A stretch of 64,000 nt of DNA from Moringa oleifera. Its lineage: Eukaryota; Streptophyta; Magnoliopsida; Brassicales; Moringaceae. The translations under genes were made by a program, and so were the position numbers. Positions 11,321 to 23,486 of the stretch are shown in pieces. How positions within the stretch are numbered: position 1 is the first letter of the stretch; every line of letters begins with the position of its first letter. The notes beneath the pieces were generated by a model, which was given only the letters and a program-made list of their open reading frames with translations, ran no database searches and was not told the DNA's origin. The stretch spans positions 186,001 through 250,000 of the forward strand of contig JAJFZO010000799.1 in NCBI GenBank assembly GCA_021397835.1, written 5' to 3'.

Positions 11321-13253
11321 GAGGAAATTGCCAAAATTGACATCCGGAGTCCCTTTTTTATGAAACAAACCATCTTTACTAACTTTTATGTTTTTCACAC
11401 TTAAATATATTGTGAAGACCAAAATACCCATCTTAAAGACAATAATACCCTTAAAAAGTAAATAAATTTGAAAATGAGAAAATTGATGCGTACAATATTA
11501 ATATTCTTGCTCTTCGAGCTCTCTCTGTCATCGAACTTTCTTTCTTTTTGTCTTCAGGCTCTTTCTGTAAATTTTTTTTCATATTTGTATCTACCTAAAC
11601 AAAGGCTAGAAAAGGAATCAAAAGCAGTCGTCAATTGATTTTGGCTAACTCTTTTCATGTTTTATCTAAGATCTACACAACCAAGCTCATGTTTTGGGTA
11701 ACACATTGTTTTTTGAAAGCAAAAAGTGTTTGGGCGGGTCAAGATACTAACAGGTATGTATTTGAAAGACAATGTATCTTAACACTGCGAGGATTTTATG
11801 TGTTTTAAAAGAATAATCGTGATGTATCATACATATCGTAACATGAACAAGAACCGCACTATGTTTGATTAAATAATGACTTAGCCACCAAATTCGTATG
11901 ATCTTGTGAACCATCATGATTTTATTAACAAATTGATATTTCTTTAATAAAATCGATACATAAGATAATATCATTGCTTATTTATCTAAATCGTTATTTA
12001 TTTACTAAACTTCAGTTTTGTTCTTTTTTCTAAAATTGTTGCTTCTTTTCTGAAATGTTTTCATGGTCTTGGCAGAATGCATGTTATTGTAACTTGGAAT
12101 ATTGAATGGTCTGAGTCAAGAGGAAGTTTTGAGTATATTGGTAGGACTATCAAAACTCGAGGTTATGTTGTTTGAAAGGGTTTGACACATGCAGAGTTAT
12201 TAGGTTTAATTGAATCTTACATTGATATTAATTTCTCTAATTATGATATTATAATGCACATCATAGTGAGATCCGAGGAAACTATCGTAAAAATTGAGTT
12301 AGTGAAAGATGACCATATTGAGTTCATGTTGTATGATGATAACATAATACCCTGTGTAATTGTGGATTTGGTGGAGTGACATAATATTGAGAACACACAT
12401 GGTGTATGTGAAGGTAGAAATTCAAAACGAATCGATTAGTTAAAATTTTGAATTGGGAGGAATGAGGTTACTGATGCAATCCCTAATGTGGATACCCATC
12501 CAATTGTTCAAGGTAAAAATTTGGGCATAAAACCATTTTTCCATAATAAGACTCCTCCTAACACTTAGAATACTGATCAGATCGACTTGGATGAGTCGAT
12601 GGACTATGATGCTGGGTGTGAGTATCCAATACCAAAAATTGAGCCCACTCAACCTATCGAAGAAAGAAGTTGAGCTTGATGATGAGAACTTGCCTTCTTT
12701 ACCACGTTCAATCCCACCTTATGTGCCACTTGCATGTGTTGAAGAGCATAACAATATAAGTGATAGTGTTAATAAGAGATACAGTGTGTTGGGTGCTTAA
12801 TTATACAGTATTGTTCTAGCTCTTACTATGGAATCAGTGACTCCGATTGACACCTTTACTAGAGGTCATTTTTTTTTTTAAATAAGAAAAAGTTAAAGCA
12901 ATTTTTGGGTATGTATGGATTGACTGAGAACTTTGAATTTAGAGTCACTAGATCTAACAAATCAATATTTAAGATTGCTTGTAGAGAAGAAAATTATGCA
13001 TGAAAGGTCCATGCTGTGAAAGTTGTATAAGGACAATTCTTTCAAATTAGATATTATGATTTGACACACACTTGCATAATTAAGGAGTTGCATCGATAAG
13101 CAAGTTTTACCATTATTGGAGAAATTATTACCCAACGGTTATCTACTAATGCTAGAATTATTAAGTCAAAAGATATCATAGGTGACATGAAAGAATTACA
13201 TGGCATACAACTTTTATATAGCAAAGCTTAGAAGGTGAAAGCTAAAAAACTTA
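11321..13253 (+). mobile_element. Mutator-like element (MULE) fragment, 5' part
   Basis: It begins at about 11321 with a 'gaggaaattgccaaaattga' segment followed by 'ggagtccc', a phrase typical of long MULE inverted ends as I recall them. After about 750 bp without coding signal it carries the N-terminal half of a MuDR-type transposase (12077-13253). The catalytic DDE domain and the right inverted terminus are absent, because CACTA sequence takes over at about 13254. The terminus call is moderate; the transposase identity is stronger. Confidence 0.6.
12077..13253 (+). pseudogene. MuDR-family transposase N-terminus (broken)
   Basis: From the ATG at 12077, right after an acceptor-like 'ttggcag', the frame reads a MULE N-terminal PB1-like region. 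It is interrupted by TGA near 12174 and continues in the same frame to 12379. A second block at about 12590-12800 is acidic linker. At about 12880-13090 the MuDR DNA-binding region is recognisable (residues FEFRVTRSNKSIFKIACREE, later 'THTC'), but a zinc-ligand Cys and a Trp codon are lost. Up to about 13250 follows the 'SKDIIGDMKELHGIQ' region that precedes the DDE domain in this family. There are several stops, and it is cut before the catalytic core. Non-functional. Confidence 0.75.
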
Positions 13254-15434
13254 AGGCTTGCTATATCAACAGATGAAATCAATCCACACAATACATTGAG
13301 TAGTCAATATAGTTGTTGGCTAGTGATTATGGTAAATTATAATTTACCACTATGGTTAACAATGAAGAGAAAGTTCATGATGTTGACATTACTAATATTA
13401 GGTCCTAAACATCCTGGTAATGATATCGATGTCTACATGGCTCCGCTTATAGAAAACTTGAAAATATTATGGGACACAAGTATAAAAGTACATATGCGTA
13501 CCATAATGAATCATTCAATTTGGAAGTTGTTTTGTTATGGAAAATCAATGATTTTCCTGCATATGGTAACTTACTTGGTTGTACTATTAAAGAATATTAT
13601 GTTTGTCCTATTTGTGCTGAGAACACCCAAGCTAGTCACTTAAAACGTAGTAAAAAGATGTCATATGTTGGATACATGAGATTCTTACCACGACATCATC
13701 CTTACCGTAGACAGAAAAAGGCCTTCAATGGTGAACAAGAAGTCAAAATTGCTCCCTAACCATTAAGCAGTGAAGAAGTCTTTCATAAAGCTCAATGTTT
13801 AGCAAATTCATGGGGAAATTCAAAGAAATGAAGTATAATAGGTAAAAAGATGTTGTTACATAGTGTTGCAAAAACAGGTCGATTTTTTTTTTACTTACCA
13901 TATTGGAAGTCCATGCGTATCAGACATATTCTAGATGTCATGCACATTGAAAAAAACATCTGTGATAGTCTTTTTGGGACATTACTTGGTATTTTTAAAA
14001 AATCTAAAGATGAATTAGCTTCTAGAATGGATTTGAAAGACATGGAGTTAAGGTCTAAGTTAGAACCACAAGTTCACGGTAATAGTACATTTCTACCGCT
14101 TGTATGCTATAGTTTATCTAAGGAAGAAAAAAGATATTTTGTAAAGTTTTCAGTGAGAATAAGGTCCCAGATGGGTATTCTTCGAACATCAGAAATCTAG
14201 TATCCATGGACGACTTAAAACTATGTGGGTTGAAGTCACATGATTATCACATCCTAATGTAATCATTTTTACCTATTGCTTTATGAGGTGTGTTACCCAA
14301 ACATTTAGACATGCTCTCATTAGACTTTGTGTGTTCTTCAATTTCTTTTGCCAAAAGGTGATGGATGTGCCAAAGTTGGATGAAATCCAAAACGAACTTG
14401 TGGCAACACTTTGTTTAATTATTTATCTAGTATGAATATTATTGGGATTCCTCCATGAAAGAATGCATTTGGTCCTTAACTCAGAATGGAAAAGCTCTAA
14501 CTAGTGGAACTGTTGGGAAAGCTGATAATGTCCTCCTTCATCAAGCGCACTTGTATATTTTAATGAATACAAGTGTAGTTCAACCATATATAAGGTAATT
14601 AAATTTTACAACTTATAATCTATTGTTACGTCAAATAATATTTGAATTATTGTTTGATAATTTATTCTTAATATGCAATGAGCATTTAAATCAATTACAG
14701 GTCGACAATTCCATTAAATCAAAACAACTTAAATGGTTACATGATGAACAAAATCGAATCTTAAGTAATTGGTTACGCACGCGAGTAAGAATACTTATTC
14801 TTATCTAAACATTAAATTTATTTCTAATATGGTTCATCTAATATATGTTATGATACAGATTGAGAATGAACTTTTATTATCCAATCATAATGTTTCATTA
14901 ACACTACGATGGATTGCCCATGGTTTTCGATCCACAATAGTCAAGTATCCTGGATATATCATCAACGGTTGTTGCTTTTATACAAAGCAACAAGATAAGT
15001 CAATGATCCATCAAAATAGTGGTATCATTTTAGTTGCCAACACCATGCAAATCTCTAGTGCTAAGGATAAAAATCCAATATATGGTGATTTTTCATTCTA
15101 TGGAGTTACATAAGAAATATGGGAACTAGATTATACAACATTCAGAGTTCTAATTTTAAAATGTGATTGGATTAAGAATAGTAATAATGTTAAAGCTGAT
15201 GATCTAGGAGTCATGCTAGTTGATTACAATCGGATTGGACATAGAAATGATCAGCTTATATTGGCTTTACAAGCAAGACAAGTATTTTACATTAAAGATC
15301 CAACTGATGCCAAATGTTCCATAATATTGTCAACACCTCTAAAATACTATAATGAAGATGATGACTTGTACGATATTAGTGTGGAACACATGTATTTTTG
15401 TAATAATTTGCCACCTGTTGATTTATTTGACTAA
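13254..15434 (+). pseudogene. CACTA TNP2-like transposase (Transposase_21) with DUF4216-like C-terminus
   Basis: This is the catalytic protein of CACTA elements. The match starts in mid-domain (LAISTDEINPHN...), continues through 13469-13759 with 'INDFPAYGNLLGCTIKEYYV' and 'HHPYRRQKKAFNGEQE', then 13850-14200 with 'LDVMHIEKNICDSL' and 'LPLVCYSLSKEEK'. About 14200-14410 continues in shifted frames. Near 14410-14450 a large part of the domain is deleted. Introns with GT/AG borders are seen at 14595-14700 and 14785-14858. The exon at 14859-15434 carries the DUF4216 signature ('YPGYIINGCCFYTK', 'IWELDY', 'ARQVFYIKDPTD'). Frameshifts and stops make it non-functional. Confidence 0.88.
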
Positions 15435-15632
15435 ATGAATGACCATCATCTTGCGTATGCTCAAGACAATGGTGAAAGATTGTGGGTTTGAGTATTTTTT
15501 ATGGTAATGATCAATTGCCTCATCTGTCAAAGTTATTGAATCTTTTATAATTTTATTTTATTTTTTCAGTTTTATCATGTTATATCATGTTTTGCATATA
15601 TGATGCTAATCATATTTTGTTTTTATTTGCAG

Positions 15633-18600
15633 ATTTGATGTATCCTTCTGAACACTCAAGTGAAGGCTCTTATGGGCAAAAAAAATAAGGTATCACCAAT
15701 ATGCCTAAGATAATTAAGAGTCGTGCTTTCGGTGTTAAGCTCACAATCGAGGTAAATGATAAAGGTCAACCAATTGGCAGGAATGACACCCAGTTCAATA
15801 GCTACATTGGGATGGTGGTACGCAATATGGTGCCCATAAATATCGTGAATTGGCACCCAGTAAGTATTGAAATGAAAAATAAGATTTGGGAGACAATATT
15901 GGTAAGTTAAATGAAACACAATGTATTATTGCTTTTCAATTAGTTTATTGCTAATTAATTTGATTTGTACCAATCCACTTTTTATAATGCATTGTAGGAG
16001 ACGTATGATATTGATGTGAGCATGAAGCGGCGTGTACTTTAGTCTACTACAAACAAATGAAGGAACTTCAAGACCAATCTTACATTAAAGCACATATTCC
16101 CTCACATTCATGACTTGGAATTTCTATCATTTCCACCTAAAGAATATAGCAGTGTCCCAGGTGTTCGGGTGTGGCGAGACTTTGTGAACTCTCGTATAAT
16201 AGAAGCATTTCAGGTATACATTTATAGTTAGTGAAATTTTTGTTTATACAATTTTCTTCAAATGTTGATGTGTATTGATCTTACAGCAAAAGAGACAAAT
16301 AGCAAAAGATAAAAGAAAAAAGAATGCGTATGATGATCATCTATCTAGAAAGAGATTTGTAGGGCTGGAGAGTGAACTTGCAAGTTTTTTTTTTCATTTA
16401 TTATGTTTATAATTGATAATATATTCATTTGGTAATACGTTTTAAAAATCCAACATGTTCACTCTTTATGTTAAAAAAAGAAACAAGTATTGGATAGCGA
16501 TGCTCAAATTGATCATGGCTTATTGTCGAAGGTTTCATGACATAATAAAAAAAGAGAATATATGAATGATGCAAGCCGACTGTGTGAGAAAAAAATTATA
16601 AGTATAGTTTAACTTTTTTATAGCATTTATAGTAATAAATTTCATATTCATTGATTAATTTTATTTTAACATTATAGGATGAGTTGATGACATAGAGCAC
16701 ACAGGGTAAATGTACAAACTTCGATCTAAAAGATGTTCTCACGAAAGCTCTTGGTACACTTGGCACCTCGGATGCATTAGAGGTCAAGGATTTGGGGTAA
16801 CTATCATATCTTATTTTGAGAAGCCCAAAAAGTTAACTATCTCTCAAGTTATGCAATTAAATCAATAGCAATTAGCAGGGATGATGAGGTGGTCCATAGA
16901 GTATAAAGAAGTTTTGACAAACATTGTTACGAACAAAATTGATGATGTCTAGTAAGAAAAATCTGCAATGCAATTTTGTTCGAGTAAAGCTAGCAATAAT
17001 ATAATTGGATTATTAGAGGAAGAAGAATATCCAATACCTCAATCACCTATGCCAGTCACACCACCAGCACCAGCATTGGCTCCATACAATAACAAAGTAT
17101 GTTACATGTTAATCATAATAAATATGATATTAATAATATTATGAACGTAACTTTTGTTTTTCTGAATCATTGTAGTATGAGCCATGCTATATGATCATCC
17201 AGTCATCAGACTATGTAGTGGCAAGTGGGGTTATCTTCACGGATCATACTCCTAATCAGATGATCAATGGGTGTGCATTGTTTTTTGGTGATTTTCGGGT
17301 GACAGTGGATGTAGCTATTCATGGTGATGCACAATTGCCTCGCTTAAACCTAGACGGTGGATTGACAAATATTTTTTCTGTACTCGATTCAATTGTTGCT
17401 TGGCTTCGAGATTGGGTCATTGTTGGTACACATAAGGTAATGTTTTTGGTAAACATATTTTATAAAATCAACCTATTAATATCAATTAAGTTTGCAAAAT
17501 TTTTTCAACTATCGACTATAAAGCAACAAGGTAAGTTACCAGTTAAGAAAGTACTAACATTGACAAAATCACAATCATCGCAACAAGTATCTTTCGTAGG
17601 GCTACCACCAGGATTATAGAAGATGTATAATTATGTGAATAAGGTGATGGCACGTGATGAAGTAATACACATACCTTTTACTAAAGTCTTTGCTTCTAAT
17701 GGGCATGTATTTGTGGCTCGAGAAGATATCATGCAATTTTGTCACATGGAAGAGCTAAGTGTCACCATTATTCAGGCTCACATTGTGTATGTGTGTCTTT
17801 TGAATTTTTATTTGGTTATTATTGTTTGGCTACATCATATTTATATTTTTCTTACTCTTTATTATTTCAGTAAACTTTATACAGATTTAGCTGCACTTGA
17901 ATTGGGAAAGGATTTTGTATTTGCTGAACATTGTCATATGAAATGTCTATAAGTATAGACATCCAAGGCTGTCACCTAGCCAATAAAATGATAGATCCAT
18001 GTGACGGAGGAGTAGTGATATTTTCTTATAACTTGAGGTAAGTTATAATACTAGTTAAAATTATTAATAGTTTTATTCTTAATATTTTTAACATTTATTT
18101 TTTATAATGTAGGCAATATTGGCTGTTGGTGGTTGTGGAGTTTCATAATTTTATGTATAGTGTTTTTGATCCTTTAAACCATGGATCTCGTCAAGAACTA
18201 GATCAATTTATGTCCACATAAGTGAAAATATTTTCGTTTATGTTAGTATATATATATTACTTCTAAGAATATTGATTATTTTCTATTGGCAGCTCTTTAA
18301 AATTGTTCCATGTTTTCAAAGAATCAAGCACTAGATGCATTCTTATGAGTATTCTTATTTAAGTATGTATATTTAAACCTATATGTGATGTTAATTTTAT
18401 TCATTTTGTAAAATATAACAATTAAAATTTTTAATGTAGTGTTCATACAGCCTTCAAATAGTGAGTGTGGATATTATATTACGAAATTTTTAAGGGATAT
18501 CATTGATAGACGTGATAGAGATATCCTATATACGAAAATGGTAAGTTTTTAAGCATTTACTTATGTAAATACTTAAGTAATTAATTGATGTGCTTATTAA

Positions 18601-18732
18601 AGTTTTAATTGGACTAACTTGTTTTTTTAATAAATATAGTTAGTGGACATAGATATTTACACTCAATCGGATAGTGATGAATTTAAAAAGGAGGTTGGAC
18701 AATTTCTTTGGAGTGCCATATTAGAAAGTTGA
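15633..18732 (+). pseudogene. CACTA second protein: Ptta/En-Spm-type region plus Ulp1-like protease end
   Basis: Starts after an acceptor at 15631-15632. The exon at 15701-15901 matches plant Ptta/En/Spm transposase proteins ('KGQPIGRNDTQFNSYIGMVV'). Introns at 15902-15997 and 16214-16286 have GT/AG ends. The middle (16290-17090) is broken by stops. 17175-17430 and 17620-17790 lead to a C48/Ulp1-like segment: a 'QYWLLVVV' strand near 18115, a Phe-Asp-Pro strand near 18165, and 'NSECGYYITKFL' with the catalytic Cys codon at 18476-18478. The residue before the Trp of 'QYW', normally the catalytic His, is Tyr, consistent with a C-to-T change. The frame ends at TGA 18730-18732. Confidence 0.8.
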
Positions 18733-19109
18733 ACCTTGAAGATTTTAGTACACTGAACATCATTGAATTTTTATAGTTGAATTTTTAGGATTGCATATGA
18801 TAATATATATTTAAACTCATGTATTGTACATATAGAGTTCAATTATGACATCAAATTTTTTTCTTTTGTTTTATTATCTTTTATTACTTTTTTGGATTGG
18901 ATTATTTTGAGTGTTTTCAAACATGAAAAAAGTAATGACGATCTCAGTGAGAATGGTATTGAAGTGTATAACAGGAAAATTTTTGTTGCATATTATGAAG
19001 AATTGTATTGATGTATATAGTTGATGTGGAAGAGATGAAAAATTTTGTATATGCAGGTTTTGGATAATTTGAATATATAAATTTTGTATTTACTTCAAAA
19101 TTAATAAAA

Positions 19110-19379
19110 AAAACCTTTAATGATATTTTTAATGACAGTTCTGTCATAACTGTTATTAAAGGTCCCCTTTAATGACAATTTATTAGAATTGTCATTAAAA
19201 AACCCCCTTTTTAACGATAGTTCTATTAGAACTATCATTAAAAGTTAGGGCTTTTAACGACAGTTATTGAACTGTCATTAAAACCTCTCCCCTTTAATGA
19301 CATGAATAAAGATGATAGTTTTACAATTATCATTAAAAGTCATTTTTAACTATCATTAAAGCTTTTATTTGTTGTAGTG
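19110..19379 (+). repeat. CACTA 3' subterminal hairpin repeats and inverted terminus
   Basis: Several copies of a palindromic unit are seen. One has the arms 'ttaatgacaatt' and 'aattgtcattaa' around a six-base loop; another pairs 'gatagttct' with 'agaactatc'. These subterminal repeats are where transposase binds in CACTA elements. The end reads 'gcttttatttgttgtagtg' with the last G at 19379. The same repeat family is found at 22215-22490 and 23340-23470. Confidence 0.85.
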
Positions 19380-19908
19380 TCAATAGAGGATTTAACAAGG
19401 CTTTTGCTAATGAATGAATAGCTTGTCTAAAATATACATGTGAATATGTTTTAATAGCTGTTCGGATGGTATTCTTGTTATTTTACTATGAGTATGACTT
19501 ATCCTTGCATTGATAGGTGAGATGTCAAATTGCCTTAGGGTTGGTTCTTCACTTTTTCTGTACCTTTAGATTATCAGCCTTCAGTCGTGATAATATTATA
19601 TTGACTCTAATACTGCTAATCTAACACTCATAGCATGTCCCATGTTGCTCCACTGACTTCTGTTTTGGTCTTTCAACCCTATTGTTCGATGTAACTTTTT
19701 GAAAAAGCGTGTTCAAACACGACCAACATATGATGAGCCTTTCGTAAAGCTCAAATCAAATATGACTTTATCAGAGCCAATATTATTTTTAATTCAATTT
19801 AAGATACAACATCATAAACACTTGAATATGTAATAAAAAAAGCAAAATGAAAGTAGTGCATGAACCAATGTAGTACATTATTAATTTCTTTCAGAATGCT
19901 TATCTATC
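19380..19908. other. Unassigned flank
   Basis: AT-rich sequence between the CACTA terminus and the resistance-gene remnant. No gene is seen. The stretch to about 19860 may be the 3' flank of the NB-LRR remnant. Confidence 0.3.
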
Positions 19909-20685
19909 TTATAATACTTTCCAACGAGGAAGAAAAACACTTTTTAAAGCTTCATCTTCCCATTTGAGTCCATTTAGGTAGTCTTCATCTCCTTCAATAA
20001 CCAAACTTTGTCTCTTAGCATTATCACAATTGAATGGAAACTTCTTTAGATTGGATTGACGAAACATACTGATTCTCTAAAGAGATAGGAAAGGAAAGGG
20101 AATCTAATAGATGCTTTTTAGTCCATGCACATGATGCAATTTAAGCACTTATAGTTTTCCAAATGGGACCAAATATTTTCCTCCCTCTACAACTTCATTC
20201 ATCTTTCCCTCACTTATTATTTTCTCTACTTCTTTAGTGCTTGATATAGTGAGATAAGTAAGATTTAGGACAAATATTAGCCATGTTAAGTCCTTCAATC
20301 CATTGCATTTGACGACTTTTACTTTTGCAAAGATTGTCAAAGCATTTACTGTTTGGAATCGCCAAGTCGTTCACATCATTCAGATTTTCACACACGTTTT
20401 GTCTACTTACCCAATCAACCTTCAACCCAACATAAATATAAGAAGCCAACATACAGAAGGAATGAAGATGTTTCATATTTGATAGAAATGAAATATCCAG
20501 CGAATCTAAAGCATTAAGTGTAGCATGGGATAAAGCTTCAATACATGTTTGTAACTTGGGAATCCCCAAAAATTGTTTAAGACCAATAGTCGTTTTAATG
20601 TTAATAGTTAATATTTTCAAATGCTAGAAACCTTACAATTCCTTCACCAACTGTTGATTTCCACCATACAAAACACTTTTTTTTT
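19909..20685 (-). pseudogene. NB-LRR (CC-NBS-LRR, RPS2/RPS5-like) C-terminal remnant
   Basis: Read on the minus strand, the segment follows the last LRRs and tail of plant CC-NB-LRR immune receptors: 'LYGGNQQLVKEL', 'ALSHATLNALDSLDISFLSNM', 'LKDLTWLIFVLNLTYL', 'EKIISEGKM', then 'LKKFPFNCDNAKRQSLVIEG' and a final 'LKWEDEALKSVFLPRW' block with stop at 19909-19911. This tail is the recognition end of such receptors. It is dead: two in-frame stops follow 'LVKEL', a frameshift lies at about 20310-20345, and three more stops lie between about 20040 and 20150. The NB-ARC domain and upstream LRRs are missing; beyond 20690 the DNA becomes simple AT-rich sequence. Confidence 0.85.
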
Positions 20686-22214
20686 TCAGAATAATATCCA
20701 TTAAATAATAATTAAGAAAATTGAAATTAAAGTTGAAGTTGAAGTTAAAAATCAAAGAAAATGTTATAGGATCTATGCAGTAAAATTGTTGAAAGTAAAA
20801 AAAGTGAAAACAATAGTGTTTAGTAAATAACCATATAACTTCCATATGGATTAATCACATGTTATGTACCGATTTTGCCTCAATTTTCATGAAATTAGTG
20901 AGAAACAAGATGGGATACGATCATGAGAAAAGAATATTATTGTTTAGTTTTTAAATTTTTTTAAAATATATGATATCTTATAATATTTTGATTTATATAA
21001 ATTTTTATAAATAAATGGTTTTATAATATGTTAAATCAGTAATACATTATTTACTTTTCACATATTAATATCAATGTAAATAAAATGATACAAAAAAATC
21101 ATTTAATGATTCAAAATTTTTCATTTATTATTTTATTTTTAACATTAATATTATAAATGATTTAAATATTTTTATACTTTTTATTAAAAAGCTTATTACC
21201 TTGATTTTATCCATTAATTTTGTTTGACCTTAAAAAAGGTGTTTGTGATGATATAATAGATTAAAGAGTTGATTTTTTCTTATTGTTTCATATTATAATT
21301 TGTTTGAATAGTTTTATCTTCATTCGTGTTACTTATCATAAGATAATATAAAACTACCTTTCTGGATCATTCTTGCATGGTATTGACTCTCTCAAATGTA
21401 TTACTATATTTGTTATCACTACCTTTTCAGTTCAACTAGTGACATTATTCTAGCACTTCTGTGGAAGACTCTAAAGAATTAATTGCCTTCAATAAGATAT
21501 GTAAGCTATAATCGCATAACATACAGATTACTACCATCTGCCAAATATGAAAGCAATATATATATATAGTATTAGCATTAAGAAATTAAATAGGGTGCAA
21601 AAGTGGATATGCGAAACCTTTAATCCTGTTTGCTTGTGTAGATTACCTAGAATGTAGATACGAACAAGTCAGTAACTATATTAGAAGTTCAAAAAACCTC
21701 AAATGATAGAGTGAATGAAGCAAATGATATTGCTTATTACCTAGAATGAGCATTTTCAGAAAACTTGAAAGATTTCAAAAATTTTTAGCCATCTACAACT
21801 CGTGCTTCAGCCTTAACTTGTCCCAATTGTGTTTAGTTGCCAATATCTCTTTAATGTGTGGCAATGCTCAGCCTACTGTGTTGGTATCAAGGAAAACAAG
21901 TCATAACCTCATAATAACAAAATCAATCATGGATTCATAGTAGTTATAGTAAGCACAGTATGCAACCTCAACCTCAAGAAAAAAATATTCTTGGGTAAGC
22001 TGCTTCCCCATGTTCTCATTCTAAAGATAAAAAAAAGTGGATTTAAAATCTTAACATAAAAATAGTAATCATCACACGTTCATGCACAAAACTAAACTAC
22101 ATGAAAATCATAAGTCAAGACAATATTGATACAGACAATAGGATGGACTCAAGTTACAAGATTGATTCACATAATGGGATGAACTCAAGTTTATTGATTG
22201 AAAGTAAATGCATA
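20686..22214. other. AT-rich intergenic DNA
   Basis: No supported gene. A short (GAAGTT)-like microsatellite lies at about 20705-20760 and a (TA)n tract at about 21558-21570. 20940-21200 is extremely AT-rich with self-similar phrases. The open frame at 21746-21940 has no family resemblance. Confidence 0.4.
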
Positions 22215-23486
22215 CACTACTACAAATAAAATCAGTAATGACAATCAAAACAATTTTTAATGACAGTCATAGATCTATTATCTTTGTTCATGTCATTAAA
22301 GGGGAGAGGTTTTAATGATAATTACTAAAAACTGTCATTAAAGGCCCTTACTGTTAATGACAGTTCTAATAGAACTGTCTTTAAAAAAGGGACCTTTAAT
22401 GATAGTTCTAATAGAATTGTGCTTAAAAAAGGGGGCCTTTATTGACAGTTCTAATAAAACCATCCTTAAAGAGGGGCCTCTAATTAACAATTGCCTAAGT
22501 TCCCTCTTATGCATTTTGTTGGCAGTAGAGAAGGAAGTATGCCTTACGAGTGGGCACCAAAGAAAGAGCCAAGAGGATAGCTGTAGACACCATCACTTGT
22601 ATTGAATGACCACTATAACATAAAGCAATACAGCAAACATGTTCAAATTGCAGAGCATTTCAAGATCATAAATAACAATAATTTTAAATGTTTTTGTCAT
22701 TAAACTTCTCATCATTAATCGCATCACAGTAGTATGGATTACAAAGAATAAAAGAGTCTCTCAAGTGAAAAACATTCAAATGAAAGAAACCATTACAGAA
22801 TGCTTTTCTCTTCAACATATCATCTTAAAATCATGCAAGATCTTAGTTCTTTAATTACAAGCCAAACAATAATAGTACCTATTCCCTAAGTTGGGTATTT
22901 TTGCCGTGAAGTTCTTCAAATTTAGCAACAGACCCCCAGCACTTCCTTATGGTCCCTGTACTAGCCCCCACCCCAGCCCCAATCATTAAGCTGTCGTGGT
23001 TGGTACCAACGAACCAATGGATGATCTCGATGATTAGTTGTAACTCTAGGTACTGCAACTTCCTCCTGATGCTGCTCGAAACCAAAGGGCAGGCCTTTAG
23101 CTCTAAAAAAGAAGAAGCAAGTGCATGGTTAATTAATAAGTGATACAACTTTTGAGGGGCTAAAACTAGCATGAAGAGCACGAGATGGCCTTCAACGTTA
23201 GTTCTGGCAGAACTGACGTATTCTTCAATTCCTTTGTGACTGAAGGCCTTTAACGTCAGTTATTTAAGAACTAGCATGAAAGGCTCTAGGATGATCTTTC
23301 AATGCTAGTTCTTATATAACTGGTGTGAAAGGCTAGTCTTTAACATATTGTTAACTGATGTTAAAGACCTCATTTTTAATGACAATTTTGGAATAACTGT
23401 CATTAAAAGTGTTAATGAACTTTTTAATGATAGTTTTTTGAGTAATTTTCATTAAATTAGTGTCACTTATTACAATTTTTGTAGTA
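22215..23486. mobile_element. Small non-autonomous CACTA element (about 1.27 kb)
   Basis: The left end 'cactactacaaataaaatc' starts at 22215. It closely matches the inverse of the 3' end of the larger CACTA at 19379. Subterminal palindromes around 'aatgacagttctaatagaactgtc' fill 22240-22480. Related but diverged ones ('aacgtcagtt', 'aatgacaatt') fill about 23185-23460. The right end 'tttttgtagta' at 23476-23486 is degenerate. Flanking triplets (ata left, atg right) agree in two of three bases, so the target-site duplication is only suggestive. The interior has no transposase; an open frame at 22879-23181 (minus) has no recognised family. Confidence 0.75.

Larger units (their letters stand above)
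13254..19379 (+). mobile_element. CACTA (En/Spm) transposon, 5'-truncated
   Basis: It contains, in order, a TNP2-type transposase (13254-14590), a DUF4216-like exon set (14700-15434), a second gene with Ptta/En-Spm-type and Ulp1-like regions (15633-18732), a hairpin-rich subterminal zone (about 19110-19370) and a terminus ending 'ttgttgtagtg' at 19379. The 5' inverted terminus and the start of the transposase are missing. The sequence begins inside the transposase domain exactly where MULE coding sequence stops. Splice sites are still visible, so this is DNA-copied transposon rather than a processed copy. Confidence 0.9.
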
